Assembly: GCF_008831075.1 (NCBI RefSeq)
Contig: NZ_WBJX01000002.1
Span: forward strand, 186,001 to 250,000
DNA length: 64,000 nt
Direction of reading: 5' to 3'
From: Pseudoclavibacter terrae
GTDB taxonomy: Bacteria > Actinomycetota > Actinomycetes > Actinomycetales > Microbacteriaceae
In this document: positions 41,538 through 51,735 of the stretch, piece by piece
Numbering within the stretch: position 1 is the stretch's first letter
How the letters are laid out: each line of letters opens with the position of its first letter
Made by a program: the position numbers and the translations under genes
Notes under the pieces: model-generated
Databases searched by the model: none
Told to the model about the DNA's origin: nothing
Seen by the model: only the letters and a program-made list of their open reading frames with translations

Positions 41538-43316
41538 TCAGCTCGCCTGGGCGACCTCCGCGAGCACCTCGCCGGCGGCGATCGGGCTGCCAGCCTCGGT
41601 GCGGTGGCGGAGGGTGCCGGCATCCTTCACCTGCACGGGCGTCTCCATCTTCATGGCCTCGACCACGGCGACCGCGGTGCCCGCCTCGACCTCAGCGCCG
41701 TCATCGACGAGCCAGCGCAGGAGCGTGCCTGCCATGGGGGCCGTGACCGACGAGCCCGACTCGCCGCCAGCATCCGCTGCCCCTGCAGGACCTGCCGTGC
41801 TGGCGGGCGACGTCGCGGCAGCCGAGCCACCGGCAGCGAAGAGCGTCGCCGGGAGGCGCAGGGCGACGCGTCGCCCGTCGAGCTCGATCCAGGTCGACAC
41901 GACGGATGGGTCCGTCGGCTCGACGGAGAGCGACTGCTCTGGGATTCGCTCGGCGAAGGTCGTCTCGATCCACTGCGTGTGCACGCCGAAGCCGGGCGCT
42001 CCGTCGGCGCGTTCGCCGCCGATGAAGTCGGGGTCGTCGAGCACGGCGCGGTGGAAGGGCAGCACCGTCGGCACGCCCTCGACCTCGAACTCGGCGAGCG
42101 CGCGGCGCGCGCGGCGCAGGGCCTCATCGCGGGTGGCCCCTGTGACGATGAGCTTCGCGAGCATCGAGTCGAACTGGCCCGAGACCACCGAGCCGGTCTC
42201 GACGCCGGTGTCGATGCGCACGCCTGGACCAGACGGCGCGCGGAACAGCGTGATGGTGCCTGGCCCTGGCAGGAAGCCGCGCGCCGGGTCCTCCGCGTTG
42301 ATGCGGAACTCGAATGCGTGCCCGCGCGGCTCGAACTCGGACGCCTCCAGCGCGAGCCCGTCGGCGATGCGCAGCTGCTGCACGACGAGGTCGACGCCTG
42401 CGGTCTCCTCGGTGACGGGGTGCTCGACCTGCAGGCGCGTGTTGACCTCGAGGAAGGAGATGACGCCGTTCGCGTCGAGGAGGAACTCGACCGTGCCTGC
42501 ACTGCGGTAGCCGGCCTCTGCGCAGATGTCGCGGGCCGAGGTGTGGATGCGCTCCCGCTGCTCGGGGGTCAGGAAGGGGGCTGGGGCCTCCTCGACGAGC
42601 TTCTGGTTGCGGCGCTGCAGCGAGCAGTCGCGCGTGCCGACGACCACCACGTTGCCGTGCTCGTCGGCGATCACCTGGGCCTCGATGTGTCGAGGGGACT
42701 CGAGGAACTGCTCGACGAAGCACTCGCCGCGGCCGAAGGCGGCGACGGCCTCGCGACCTGCTGCAGCGAAGAGCTCCTCGACCTCGTCGAGTCGGCGCGC
42801 GACGCGGAGGCCGCGGCCGCCACCGCCGAACGCGGCCTTGATGGCGATGGGGAGGCCGTGCTCCTCGGCGAAGGCGCTCGCCTCCGCGGGGGAGTCGACG
42901 GGGCCGCTCGTGCCGGCGACGAGCGGCGCGCCGACCCGCTCGGCGAGGCGGCGGGCGGAGATCTTGTCGCCGAGGAGCTCGATGGCCGCTGGCGGCGGCC
43001 CGATCCAGACGAGGCCGGCGGACTCGACGGCGCGCGCGAAGTCGGCGTTCTCCGAGAGGAAGCCGTAGCCGGGGTGCACGGCGTCGGCACCCGTCGCCTT
43101 GGCCGCGGCGAGGAGCTTCTCGGCGTCGAGGTAGGTCTCTTTCGAGGTCGCGCCCTCGAGCGGCACGGCCTCGTCGGCGAGGCGCACGTGCAGGGCGTCG
43201 GCGTCGGAGTCGGCGTAGACGGCGACGGATGCGACCCCGTAGTCGGCGCAGGCGCGGGCGACGCGCCCCGCGATCTCGCCGCGGTTCGCGATGAGGACCT
43301 TGCTGATGCGGGTCAT
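41538..43316 (-). CDS. Biotin carboxylase / biotin carboxyl carrier fusion (acyl-CoA carboxylase alpha-type)
   Basis: 592 residues. Biotin carboxylase domain 1-450: [52 protein letters not shown] (ATP grasp), [24 protein letters not shown]. Then a BCCP domain with EAMKM, biotinylated Lys556. It shares ATGA with the pxpBC gene, so it belongs to the 5-oxoproline operon, where accB/accC-like genes are often found; a carboxyltransferase partner is not in the window, and its exact substrate here is uncertain. Confidence 0.9.
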   Translation of the reverse strand: MTRISKVLIANRGEIAGRVARACADYGVASVAVYADSDADALHVRLADEAVPLEGATSKETYLDAEKLLAAAKATGADAVHPGYGFLSENADFARAVESAGLVWIGPPPAAIELLGDKISARRLAERVGAPLVAGTSGPVDSPAEASAFAEEHGLPIAIKAAFGGGGRGLRVARRLDEVEELFAAAGREAVAAFGRGECFVEQFLESPRHIEAQVIADEHGNVVVVGTRDCSLQRRNQKLVEEAPAPFLTPEQRERIHTSARDICAEAGYRSAGTVEFLLDANGVISFLEVNTRLQVEHPVTEETAGVDLVVQQLRIADGLALEASEFEPRGHAFEFRINAEDPARGFLPGPGTITLFRAPSGPGVRIDTGVETGSVVSGQFDSMLAKLIVTGATRDEALRRARRALAEFEVEGVPTVLPFHRAVLDDPDFIGGERADGAPGFGVHTQWIETTFAERIPEQSLSVEPTDPSVVSTWIELDGRRVALRLPATLFAAGGSAAATSPASTAGPAGAADAGGESGSSVTAPMAGTLLRWLVDDGAEVEAGTAVAVVEAMKMETPVQVKDAGTLRHRTEAGSPIAAGEVLAEVAQAS

Positions 43317-44959
43317 CGGAGTTCTCCTGAGGTCTGGGTGCGTGGAGGGTGGGTGCGTGGTTGGTGGGTGCGCGGGTCGACGATGCGGAAACGCACCGTC
43401 GCTCCGACGGGCAGCTGGCCAGCGAGGGGCAGGTCGTCGGTGATGACGGCGCCGAGCACGGGGTAGCCGCCCGTGAGGGGGTGGTCGGCGAGGAAGAGCA
43501 CGGGCTGCCCGCTCGGCGACATCTGCAGGGCCCCGCTGACGCAGCCCTCGCTTGGCAGCTCGCCGCTCTTGGCGCGGGTGAGGGCGTCGCCCTCGAGGCG
43601 CACGCCGACGCGGTTCGACTGCGGTGTCACGCGCCACTCCTGGCTCGTGAAGCGGGTGATCTCCTCGGCGGAGAACCAGTCGTCGCGCGGTCCGAGCACG
43701 ATGCGCAGCTCGATGCTGTCGCCACCGGCTGCAGGCAGGTCCTGGTGCATCTCGTCGGCGACGGACGTCACCGGGGCGAGGGGGGCCGCGGGGTCGCGGA
43801 CGCCGAGGACGTCACCGGTCGCGAGCGGGTCGGGGCCGAGTCCGGCGAGCAGGTCGGTCGCGAGGCTCTCCAGCACGGGCTTGGCATCGAATCCACCGCG
43901 CACCGCGAGGTAGCTGCGCACGCCGGCGGTGGGCGAGCCGAGCTGCAGTTCGTCACCGTCGTCGAGGGCGAAGGCGGCGCCGAACGGCACGGTGCGCGGG
44001 AGGGCGCCGTCGACCGTGACCTCGACCTCGGCACCGGCGATGGCCACGACCTGCGGTCCGTGCGCCCGCAGGCGCAAGCCGCCGTATGCGACTTCCAGCG
44101 TCGGTTCGCCCGGGCTGTTGCCGACGAGTCGGTTCGCCTGCCGGTGGGCGGGCGCATCCAGTGCGCCGGAGGCCGAGACGCCCATGCTGGCGTAGCCGTC
44201 TCGCCCGAGGTCCTGGAACAGGGTCTGCAGGCCGGGGGAGCGCACTTCGAGGGCGGAAGCGCGGTCGGCGGCTTCGGGTTGCGCCAGCTCGGCCGGCTCT
44301 GGTGCGCTCGCGTGTTCAGCGCTCACGGTCGAGCGGGCCCGCTCCGTCGCGGGGTCGACGCTGAAGGTGACGACGTCGCCCGGTGCCATGAAGGCGGCGG
44401 GGTCCCGTGCCAGGTCCCACATGGGGACCTCCGTGGTGCCGATGAGCTGCCAGCCGCCGGGGCTCTCGCGCGGGTAGACGCCGCTGTAGGTGCCTGCGAG
44501 GGCGACCGAGCCGGCGGGGATGCGGGTGCGCGGTGTCGACCGGCGCGGCACGTCGAGCAGCGGGTCGTCTCCCGTCAGATAGGCGAAGCCGGGCGCGAAG
44601 CCCACGAACCCGACCGTGAAGGTCGAGTTCGTGTGGCGACGCACGACTTCGTCGGCGGAGATGCCGAGGAGCTCGGCGACCTCCGCGAGGTCCTCACCGT
44701 CGTACCGCGTCGGGATGTCGAGGCGTCGCGGCGTGCCCGCTCGCACGCCGCTGAGGTCGGCCGCGCGGGCGGCGGCTTCGATCTCCTGGGCGGTGACCCG
44801 TGCGGGTCGGAACGGGACGAGCAGGGTGCGGGCACCCGGCACCATCTCGCCGACTCCGGGGATGCGCAGGGCGGTCATGGCATCGAAGAGCGCGATCGTC
44901 TCGTCGAGGCTGTCGCACTCGATGAGGACCGCGTCGTCGCGGGCGGTGAGGACTCTCAT
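43313..44959 (-). CDS. pxpBC: Fused 5-oxoprolinase subunits PxpB-PxpC
   Basis: 548 residues. Residues 1-220 are PxpB/KipI-like ([38 protein letters not shown] and [17 protein letters not shown]); residues about 240-548 are PxpC/KipA-like ([72 protein letters not shown]). In Bacillus and E. coli these are separate genes; here they are one. With PxpA it converts 5-oxoproline to glutamate using ATP. Confidence 0.92.
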   Translation of the reverse strand: MRVLTARDDAVLIECDSLDETIALFDAMTALRIPGVGEMVPGARTLLVPFRPARVTAQEIEAAARAADLSGVRAGTPRRLDIPTRYDGEDLAEVAELLGISADEVVRRHTNSTFTVGFVGFAPGFAYLTGDDPLLDVPRRSTPRTRIPAGSVALAGTYSGVYPRESPGGWQLIGTTEVPMWDLARDPAAFMAPGDVVTFSVDPATERARSTVSAEHASAPEPAELAQPEAADRASALEVRSPGLQTLFQDLGRDGYASMGVSASGALDAPAHRQANRLVGNSPGEPTLEVAYGGLRLRAHGPQVVAIAGAEVEVTVDGALPRTVPFGAAFALDDGDELQLGSPTAGVRSYLAVRGGFDAKPVLESLATDLLAGLGPDPLATGDVLGVRDPAAPLAPVTSVADEMHQDLPAAGGDSIELRIVLGPRDDWFSAEEITRFTSQEWRVTPQSNRVGVRLEGDALTRAKSGELPSEGCVSGALQMSPSGQPVLFLADHPLTGGYPVLGAVITDDLPLAGQLPVGATVRFRIVDPRTHQPRTHPPRTQTSGELR

Positions 44960-44968
44960 GGGGTGAGC

Positions 44969-45772
44969 TCAGCTCCTCGCGGTCGTGGACGTGGTGGCCG
45001 CGGCCGCCGCCGCGAAGGGGCGCAGCTCCACGCCGGCCTCGGTGAGCGCAAGCCGCACCTGCTTGGCCATGTCGGTGGCTCCCGGACTGTCGCCGTGCAC
45101 GCAGATCGAGTCGGCGCGAAGTTCGAGCATGCTGCCATCGATGGCCTCGAGAAGGCCATCGGTCGCGAGGCGCACCATGCGCTTCGCGACCTCGTCGACG
45201 TCGTGCAGCACGGCACCCGGCTCCCGTCGGGAGACGAGGGTGCCCTGCGGCGTGTACGCGCGGTCGGCGAACGCCTCGATCGCGGTGGGGATGCCCGCCT
45301 CGGTCGCGAGTCGGAGCACGGCCGATCCCGGCATGCCGAGGAGCACGAGGGTCGGGTCGACGAGGCGCACGGCCTCGACGACGTCGGCTGCCTGACGCTC
45401 GTCGTGCACGATCGTGTTGTAGAGGGCACCGTGCGGCTTCACGTAGCTGACGCTGGTCCCCTCGGCTGCCGCGAGGGCCTGGAGCGCGCCGATCTGGTAG
45501 ATGACGTCGGCCACGAGGTCGTCGGAGGCGACGTCGATGTTGCGCCGCCCGAAGCCGGCCAGGTCGCGGTAGCCGACGTGGGCGCCGATCGCGACCCCCG
45601 CATCCGCCGCCCCCGTGACGGTGGAGCGGATGGCGCGGGGGTCGCCGGCGTGGAAGCCGCAGGCGACGTTGGCGCTCGTGACGATGCCGAGCATCTCCTG
45701 GTCGTCGCCGAGGGTCCAGCGGCCGAAGCCCTCGCCGAGGTCGCTGTTGAGGTCGATGGCACGTGCGTTCAT
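44969..45772 (-). CDS. pxpA: 5-oxoprolinase subunit PxpA (LamB/YcsF family)
   Basis: 267 residues starting [45 protein letters not shown], the family signature, with the later KPHGALYN and [16 protein letters not shown] motifs. It forms the ATP-dependent 5-oxoprolinase with the PxpB-PxpC fusion, 9 bp downstream. The start at ATG 45772 begins the conserved block. Confidence 0.94.
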   Translation of the reverse strand: MNARAIDLNSDLGEGFGRWTLGDDQEMLGIVTSANVACGFHAGDPRAIRSTVTGAADAGVAIGAHVGYRDLAGFGRRNIDVASDDLVADVIYQIGALQALAAAEGTSVSYVKPHGALYNTIVHDERQAADVVEAVRLVDPTLVLLGMPGSAVLRLATEAGIPTAIEAFADRAYTPQGTLVSRREPGAVLHDVDEVAKRMVRLATDGLLEAIDGSMLELRADSICVHGDSPGATDMAKQVRLALTEAGVELRPFAAAAAATTSTTARS

Positions 45773-45801
45773 GTGGTCAGCCTTTCGCTCGGGGATGCGG
45801 A

Positions 45802-47094
45802 TCAGGTGTTGAGGAGGTCGAAGATCGGTCCGACCGCGTTGACCGCCATGTACCAGGTGATGACCGTCGCGAGCGTGCCGATGATGAGCAGCCACTTCGG
45901 GTACTTCGCGCCGCCGAGCTTCGACGGGCGGAACCAGCCGATGTACATGAACAGCGTGAGGCCGATGGGCAGGATGAGGCCGTTGAAGCCGCCGACGAAC
46001 ACGAGCAGGGTGGCCGGCGGCGTGCCGATGGAGAGGTAGACGGCGAGCGAGAAGACGATGAAGCCGACGGTCCAGAAGTCGGCGGCGCGGCCGGCGATGC
46101 GCTTCGAGAAGACGGGCAGGAACGACACCGACGTGTAGGCGGCGCCGATGATGCTCGTGAGGGCGGCGAGCCAGAAGATGGCGCCGAAGATGCGGAAGCC
46201 GGCTTCGCCGGCGGCGGCCTGGAAGGCGTCCGCGGCGGGGTTGAGGGTCGTGTCGAGGACGACGCCGCTTGCGACGACGCCCAGGATCGCGAGGAACAGC
46301 ACGTAGCGCATGATGCCGGTGATGACGATGCCGGTCACGGCGGCGCGGTTGACCTGCTTGATGTGCTCGGGGCCGGCGTTGCCGGAGTCGAGGAGCTTGT
46401 GAGCGCCCGAGTAGACGATGTAGCCGCCGACGGTGCCTCCGACGATCGTCGTGATGGTCGCGAAGTTGATGGTGTCGGGGAGGATCGTCTGGCGGAGGGC
46501 GTCGCCGACGGGCGGCTGGGCCACGATGGCGACGATGACCGTGAGCACGATCATCGCGAGGCCCGCGACGATGACGACCCGATCCATCACGATGCCGGCG
46601 CGCTTGATGAGGAAGATGGCGATGGCGATGGCGGCGCTGATGACGGCGCCGATCTTCACGTCGAGGCCGAGCAGCACGTTGAGGCCGAGCCCAGCGCCGC
46701 CGATGTTCCCGATGTTGAAGACGAGCCCGCCGATGACGATGAGCACGGCGAGGACGTAGCCGCTGCCCGGCAGGGCGTCGTTCGCGAGGTCGCTCGCGCG
46801 CTTCCCGGAGAGCGTGATCATGCGCCAGATGTTGAGCTGCACGGCGAGGTCGATGAGCACCGAGATGAGGATGCCGAAGGCGAAGGCGGCACCCAGCTGC
46901 TGGGTGAAGGTCGCGGTCTGCGTGATGAAGCCGGGGCCGATGGCCGACGTGGCCATGAGGAAGAGGGCGCCGATGAGCGAGTTGCGGCGCGCCTTCGCGT
47001 AGTGCTTGAGCTTCTCGGGGGTGCTCGCCTCGTCGGCGGCGGCGGCAGAGCTGGCGGGGGAGGCCGATGATGCGGGAGGAGGTGTAGAGGACAT
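45802..47094 (-). CDS. NRAMP-family divalent metal transporter-like protein (YcsG type)
   Basis: 430 residues with about 11 membrane segments. NRAMP pattern: [22 protein letters not shown] near the N-terminus and [17 protein letters not shown]; the classical DPGN metal-binding motif of segment 1 is replaced by GPGF, as in YcsG-like relatives linked to pxp genes, so its cargo may not be a metal. It heads the 5-oxoproline operon. ATG 47094 follows GGAACGAG. Confidence 0.88.
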   Translation of the reverse strand: MSSTPPPASSASPASSAAAADEASTPEKLKHYAKARRNSLIGALFLMATSAIGPGFITQTATFTQQLGAAFAFGILISVLIDLAVQLNIWRMITLSGKRASDLANDALPGSGYVLAVLIVIGGLVFNIGNIGGAGLGLNVLLGLDVKIGAVISAAIAIAIFLIKRAGIVMDRVVIVAGLAMIVLTVIVAIVAQPPVGDALRQTILPDTINFATITTIVGGTVGGYIVYSGAHKLLDSGNAGPEHIKQVNRAAVTGIVITGIMRYVLFLAILGVVASGVVLDTTLNPAADAFQAAAGEAGFRIFGAIFWLAALTSIIGAAYTSVSFLPVFSKRIAGRAADFWTVGFIVFSLAVYLSIGTPPATLLVFVGGFNGLILPIGLTLFMYIGWFRPSKLGGAKYPKWLLIIGTLATVITWYMAVNAVGPIFDLLNT

Positions 47095-47146
47095 GACTCG
47101 TTCCAGTTCGGTAGGGGAGCAGCGAGTGATTGCGGCAACCCTACGG

Positions 47147-47206
47147 TTGTTCAACGCTGAGCAACAGATTGTTCAACGATAGACGCGTAAATGTCTTGTT
47201 ACAAGA
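47147..47206. promoter_or_regulatory. Repeats of GntR-operator type upstream of the pxp operon
   Basis: TTGTTCAACG occurs at 47147-47156 and 47169-47178 (22 bp apart), and the palindrome TCTTG-TTA-CAAGA lies at 47194-47206, containing TTGTTACAA as expected of FCD/GntR sites. They lie between the pxp operon and the divergent GntR gene. Confidence 0.55.
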
Positions 47207-47262
47207 TGTATCGGGGTTGTTTCCGGAGTCAGATCGACGAGCTCGGGGCCCGAGCTCGCCGG

Positions 47263-47268
47263 TAGAGT
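47263..47268 (+). promoter_or_regulatory. -10 element of a leaderless promoter (GntR gene)
   Basis: TAGAGT, 7 nt before GTG 47276. Confidence 0.5.
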
Positions 47269-47275
47269 TCGAAGC

Positions 47276-47944
47276 GTGAACGCAGCCGACGAGACCCTCG
47301 ACAGGGCCGAACGGGCGGCCTCGAGCCTCCGCCAGATGATCGTCGCGGGCGAGATCGCCCCCGGCCAGCGCCTCTCGGAGAGCGCGATGACGGAGCGGCT
47401 CGAGGTCTCGCGCAACACCCTCCGCGAGGCGTTCCGCATGCTCACGGCGGAGCGGCTGCTCACCCGCCGCCCCAATGCCGGCGTCTTCGTCGCCATCCCC
47501 TCGCTCGCATCCATCCTCGACATCTACCGGGTGCGACGCATGATCGAGGTGCAGGCCCTGCGCGCGGCCCCCGGCCGACACCCGGCGGGCGCGCGGATGC
47601 GCGAGGCCGTCGAACGTGCGCTCGTGGGGCGCGAGGCCGGCGACTGGGCCGCCGTCGGCACCGCCAACATGGAGTTCCACACGGCGATCGTCGGGCTCGC
47701 GGACAGCGAGCGGCTCGACCGCGTCTATGCGAACGTCTCCGCCGAGCTGCGTCTCGCGTTCGGGTTCCTCGAGGACCTCGAGTACCTGCACGCCCCGTAC
47801 ATCGAGCTCAACCAGCGTGTGCTCGAGCTCCACACCGCGGGAGATACAGAAGGCGCTGCGCAGGCACTCGACGAGTACCTCGTGCGGTCGGAGCGCACCG
47901 TGCTGGCCGCCTACGCGCGCATCGCGCCTGAGCCGACGATCTGA
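47276..47944 (+). CDS. GntR-family regulator with FCD domain
   Basis: 222 residues. Winged helix ASSLRQMIVAGEIAPGQRLSESAMTERLEVSRNTLREAFRMLTAERLLTRRPNAGVFV, then an all-helical FCD ligand domain with candidate metal-binding Asp/His (MEFHTAIVGLA, ELHTAGD). Divergent from the pxp operon and the likely controller of it. Leaderless GTG start at 47276. Confidence 0.9.
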   Translation: MNAADETLDRAERAASSLRQMIVAGEIAPGQRLSESAMTERLEVSRNTLREAFRMLTAERLLTRRPNAGVFVAIPSLASILDIYRVRRMIEVQALRAAPGRHPAGARMREAVERALVGREAGDWAAVGTANMEFHTAIVGLADSERLDRVYANVSAELRLAFGFLEDLEYLHAPYIELNQRVLELHTAGDTEGAAQALDEYLVRSERTVLAAYARIAPEPTI

Positions 47945-48031
47945 TCCGAACATCGCGTCCGACGCTCTGCCGCGCCGAGCGAATCGGTGCATCCAACGTT
48001 CCACCCCGAACCGCCCTTGAAGGAGCCCGCC

Positions 48032-48736
48032 GTGTCGCCCACCGCCCTCGTCGTCCGCCACGTGGTCTTCGAAGACCTCGGCCTGCTCCGTGAGGTGCTC
48101 ACCGAGCGCGGGTACGGCATCCGCTACCTGGAAGCCGGGCAGGACGAGATCACGGCGGGGGAGCTGCTCGCGGCCGACCTCGTCGTGGTGCTCGGCGGGC
48201 CGATCGGGGTGGGGGATGCGGATCGCTACCCGTTCCTCGCGCCGGAGATCGCGGCGATCACCGCGCGAGTCGAGGCCAACCGCCCGACGCTCGGCGTGTG
48301 CCTGGGAGCCCAGCTCATGGCGGCGGCCATGGGGGTCGCCGTTGCGCCGACGGGCGGGGTCGAGATCGGCTTCTCGCCGCTGACGCTCACGGAAGCGGGA
48401 GCAGGATCGGTGCTCGAAGGGCTGCGCGACGTGCCGGTGCTGCACTGGCACGGCGACCAGTTCGAGATCCCCGCCGGCGCCGACCGGTTGGCGGAGACCC
48501 CTGGCTTTCCGAACCAGGCCTTCGCCGCTGGCCCGAACCTGCTCGGTCTCCAGTTCCACCTCGAGGTCGACCCGCAGATGGTCGAGACGTGGCTCATCGC
48601 GAACGCCTACGAGCTGGCGATGCACGACCTCGACCCGCGGGAGATCAGGGCGGATGCGCTCGAGCTCGCGCCCCGCCTCACGGACGCCGCGCGCGGCGTC
48701 GTCGGCGCCTGGATCGATGAGCTCGAGCGCTCCTAG
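48032..48736 (+). CDS. Class I glutamine amidotransferase domain protein
   Basis: 234 residues. GATase1 features: VVVLGGPIGVGDADRYPFLAPEIA, nucleophile elbow PTLGVCLGAQLMAAAMG (Cys about 90), and WHGDQFEIP / LLGLQFHLEVDPQMVETW with the His-x-Glu of the triad. It resembles GMP synthase-like or gamma-glutamyl hydrolase-type proteins without a synthase domain. GTG 48032 has GGAG 7 nt upstream. Its end overlaps the convergent ATPase gene by 4 bp. Confidence 0.86.
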   Translation: MSPTALVVRHVVFEDLGLLREVLTERGYGIRYLEAGQDEITAGELLAADLVVVLGGPIGVGDADRYPFLAPEIAAITARVEANRPTLGVCLGAQLMAAAMGVAVAPTGGVEIGFSPLTLTEAGAGSVLEGLRDVPVLHWHGDQFEIPAGADRLAETPGFPNQAFAAGPNLLGLQFHLEVDPQMVETWLIANAYELAMHDLDPREIRADALELAPRLTDAARGVVGAWIDELERS

Positions 48737-49635
48737 GCCGGTACGCCGGTCGCATCGGCGCCGCGCACTTCCCGGGAGAACGGCACCCCGCGCGGCACGA
48801 CGAGTGGGCCACCCGTGACGGGGTCTTCGATGACGACGTTCGGCAGGCCGTAGATCTCCTCGACCCGCGAGCTCGTCACCACCTCGCTCGGCGTTCCCGA
48901 CGCGAGGATGCGGCCGTCGCGCATCGCGATGATGTGGTCGGCGTAGCGCGCCGCGTGGTTGAGGTCGTGGAGCACGGCCACGATGGTACGGCCGCTGCGG
49001 TTGAGGTGCGCGAAGAGCTCCATGAGCTCCACTTGGTGGGCGATGTCGAGGAAGGTCGTCGGCTCGTCGAGGAGGAGGAGGTCGGTCTGCTGCGCGAGGA
49101 CCATGGCAACCCAGACGCGCTGCCGCTGGCCGCCGGAGAGCTCGTCGACGCGTCGCGCCGCGAGCGGCAGGGTGCCGGTCGCGTCGAGCGCGTCGCGGAC
49201 GGCGCGCTCGTCGGCTGAGGTCCACTGGCGGAGGAGGCGCTGGTGCGCGAACCGGCCGCGTCCGACGAGGTCGGCGACGGTGATGCCGTCCGGGGCGAGC
49301 GCCGACTGCGGCAGGAGGCCGAGGCGTCGCGCGACGTCCTTCGCCGGCATGCTCGTGATCGCCTTGCCGTCGAGCACGACCCGACCGGCTTCGGGGGCGA
49401 GGAGCCGCGAGAGGCCACGCAGCAGGGTCGACTTGCCGCACGCGTTCGGGCCGATGATGACGGTGAAGGATCCGTCTGGGATCTCGGCGCTGAGCCCGCT
49501 GATGATGGGCGAGCCGTCGTAGCCGAGGGTCACGTCCACGGCTTCGAGGCGTGGCGCGCCCCGAGCCGGGGTGGCGGCGTCGGTCGGTGTGCGCTCGTCT
49601 CGGCTACCGGGAGCTGGGGTCTGGTGGCTAGGCAC
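48733..49635 (-). CDS. Ferric siderophore ABC importer B, ATP-binding subunit
   Basis: 300 residues: Walker A GPNACGKS, LLPQSALAPDGITVADLVGRGRF, signature LSGGQRQRVWVAMVLAQ, Walker B LLLLDEPTTFLD. It is closely similar to the ATPase of importer A, so the two importers may be related by duplication. A 27-residue Pro/Thr-rich leader precedes the domain. GTG start overlaps the upstream permease by 8 bp. Confidence 0.92.
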   Translation of the reverse strand: MPSHQTPAPGSRDERTPTDAATPARGAPRLEAVDVTLGYDGSPIISGLSAEIPDGSFTVIIGPNACGKSTLLRGLSRLLAPEAGRVVLDGKAITSMPAKDVARRLGLLPQSALAPDGITVADLVGRGRFAHQRLLRQWTSADERAVRDALDATGTLPLAARRVDELSGGQRQRVWVAMVLAQQTDLLLLDEPTTFLDIAHQVELMELFAHLNRSGRTIVAVLHDLNHAARYADHIIAMRDGRILASGTPSEVVTSSRVEEIYGLPNVVIEDPVTGGPLVVPRGVPFSREVRGADATGVPA

Positions 49636-50692
49636 GACGGCGGATCTCCTGAACGATGGTGACGATGAGGTAGAGGCCGCCGACGGACACGGTGACGACG
49701 CCCACGGGCAGCGTGACGGGAAGCACGTGCTGTGCGATCAGGTCGGAGCCGAGGAGCAGCAGGGCTCCGACGAGCGCGGAGAGTGGCAGGGAGAGGTACG
49801 GCGTCCGCGCGATCCTGCGGGCGATCTGCGGGGCGGCGAGGGCGACGAAGGCGACAGGGCCGATGACGGCGGTGGAGATCGACACGAGGCCGACGGCTGC
49901 GAGCAGCACGACGGCGCGCACGAGCTGCGGCCGAGCTCCCGTCGCGGCCGCCACGTCGTCGCCGAGATCGAGCTGGCGCAGCTGGGGAGCCATCAGCAGG
50001 AGGAGTGCGAGGAGCGGGACGCCGCAGACGATCGCACCGGCGAGGGGTGGACCCGTCACTCCGTTGAGGGTGCCGGCTCCCCATGCGGAGGCGAACATGG
50101 CGGTCTCGAGTTCGACCTCGAGCAGCATCCACGTGTTCACGGACGCGAGCATGGCCGAGATTCCGATGCCGATGACGATGAGGCGGAAGCCCTGCGCGCC
50201 GCCCCCGTGCGCGAGCCCCCAGATGAGGAGGGCCGTGACGAGTCCGCCGAGCACGGCGCCCGCGGTCACGAGCGGCCACGAGGCTGAGAAGGCGACGACG
50301 CTCACGAGCATCCCGGTGAATGCGCCGTTGGACAGGCCGAGGATGTCTGGACTCGCGAGGGGGTTCCTGGTGACCGTCTGGAAGAGGGCTCCGGCGATCG
50401 CGAGGAATCCGCCGAGCACGATGGCCGCCACCACCCTGGCCATGCGCCATTCGTAGACGACCGTGCGGTCGAGCGCATCCCCGCCACCGAGCAGGGCGCG
50501 CACGACGGCGTCCGGGGCAAGCGGATACGTGCCGAGGCCGAGGGCGACGATGCCGAGCACGAGAAGAACGGCGGCAGTGAGTGCGCCGACGACGAGGGTC
50601 CGCACGCGGAGGGGCACCGCGAGGGGCCCGGCCGTGAGGAGCAGCTGCCGGTAGCCGACGTCGACGCGGTCCGGGATGCGGGTGGTGCTCAT
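49628..50692 (-). CDS. Ferric siderophore ABC importer B, FecCD permease
   Basis: 354 residues. FecCD features: RMARVVAAIVLGGFLAIAGALFQTVTRNPLASPDILGLSNGAFTGML and C-terminal GPVAFVALAAPQIARRIARTPYLSLPLSALVGALLLLGSDL. Second permease of importer B; start ATG 50692 overlaps the stop of the preceding permease gene. Confidence 0.92.
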   Translation of the reverse strand: MSTTRIPDRVDVGYRQLLLTAGPLAVPLRVRTLVVGALTAAVLLVLGIVALGLGTYPLAPDAVVRALLGGGDALDRTVVYEWRMARVVAAIVLGGFLAIAGALFQTVTRNPLASPDILGLSNGAFTGMLVSVVAFSASWPLVTAGAVLGGLVTALLIWGLAHGGGAQGFRLIVIGIGISAMLASVNTWMLLEVELETAMFASAWGAGTLNGVTGPPLAGAIVCGVPLLALLLLMAPQLRQLDLGDDVAAATGARPQLVRAVVLLAAVGLVSISTAVIGPVAFVALAAPQIARRIARTPYLSLPLSALVGALLLLGSDLIAQHVLPVTLPVGVVTVSVGGLYLIVTIVQEIRRRA

Positions 50693-51735
50693 GAGAGGGT
50701 GCTCGCCTTCCGCTGTCGTGCGAGGGTGATGAGCAGGGGCGCGCCCACGAACGCGGTGACGATGCCGACGGGGATCTCGGCTGGCGCGATGAGGACTCGA
50801 CCGAGCACATCCGACAGGAGCACGATGACCGGGGCGAGCACGACGGAGATCGTGAGGATCACGCGCTGGTCGACGCCGAACACCCACCTCGCGACGTGCG
50901 GCACCATGAGGCCGACAAAGGCGATCGGCCCGGCCAGAGCCGTCGCGGCCCCGGCGAGCACCGTGACGGTGATGATCACGCCCACGCGGATGGCTGCGAC
51001 GTTCGCTCCTTGCGCGCGCGCGACGTCCTCGCCGAGCGCAAGCGCGTTGAGCCCGGGGGCGAGCAGCAGCGCGCCGATCAGCGCGAGGACGATGAAGGGG
51101 AGGACCGGCAGGAGGACGTCGAATCCCCTGCCGAGGAGCGAGCCAGCGTTCCACGAGCGCATCCGGTCGAACGCATCCGGGTTGCTCAGGGTCATGCCCG
51201 TTGTCATGCCGGAGAAGACGGCGCCGATGGCGACGCCGGCCAGGGTGAGGCGGATGGGGTCGGCGGGTCCGCGTCCGGCGGAACCGATGAGGGAGACGGC
51301 GAGGGTCACGGCGAGCGCGCCGAGGAAGCCGAGCCACACGAACGAGGAGATGTCGCGGAGACCGAAGACGGCGACGCCGATGGCGATCGCGAATGCGGCT
51401 CCGGCGTTGACGCCGAGGATGCCGGGGTCCGCGAGCGGGTTGCGGGTGAACGCCTGGATCAGCGCGCCGGCGACGCCGAGGGCGACGCCCACGATGATCC
51501 CCGTCGTTGTGCGGGGCACCCGGAGCTCGCCGACGACGTAGCGGGCCTCGGAGGAGCCGCCGCCCCGCAGCACGTCGAGGACGACGTGCGGCGGGAGCGA
51601 GTTCGAGCCGACCATGAGGGAGAGCACGACCGAGATCACGAGCAGCACCGCGAGGGCGGCGAGGCCGAGGGATGCTCGGCTTCGCCCGTTCACGCCGAGC
51701 GGCCTCGGCGCGTGGTCGGCGTGGGCGAGCGTCAC
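50689..51735 (-). CDS. Ferric siderophore ABC importer B, FecCD permease
   Basis: 348 residues. ELRVPRTTTGIIVGVALGVAGALIQAFTRNPLADPGILGVNAGA and AGPIAFVGLMVPHVARWVFGVDQR mark the FecCD family. GTG start at 51735 overlaps the stop of the binding-protein gene by GTGA. Confidence 0.92.
   Translation of the reverse strand: MTLAHADHAPRPLGVNGRSRASLGLAALAVLLVISVVLSLMVGSNSLPPHVVLDVLRGGGSSEARYVVGELRVPRTTTGIIVGVALGVAGALIQAFTRNPLADPGILGVNAGAAFAIAIGVAVFGLRDISSFVWLGFLGALAVTLAVSLIGSAGRGPADPIRLTLAGVAIGAVFSGMTTGMTLSNPDAFDRMRSWNAGSLLGRGFDVLLPVLPFIVLALIGALLLAPGLNALALGEDVARAQGANVAAIRVGVIITVTVLAGAATALAGPIAFVGLMVPHVARWVFGVDQRVILTISVVLAPVIVLLSDVLGRVLIAPAEIPVGIVTAFVGAPLLITLARQRKASTLS

Noticed and set aside
43349-46039. 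An 896-codon plus-strand open frame opposite the 5-oxoproline genes
   Set aside because: It is the mirror of real minus-strand genes in high-GC DNA. Its translation is Gly/Glu/Arg/Val rich without domains, and pxpA, pxpBC and the transporter are clearly coded on the other strand.
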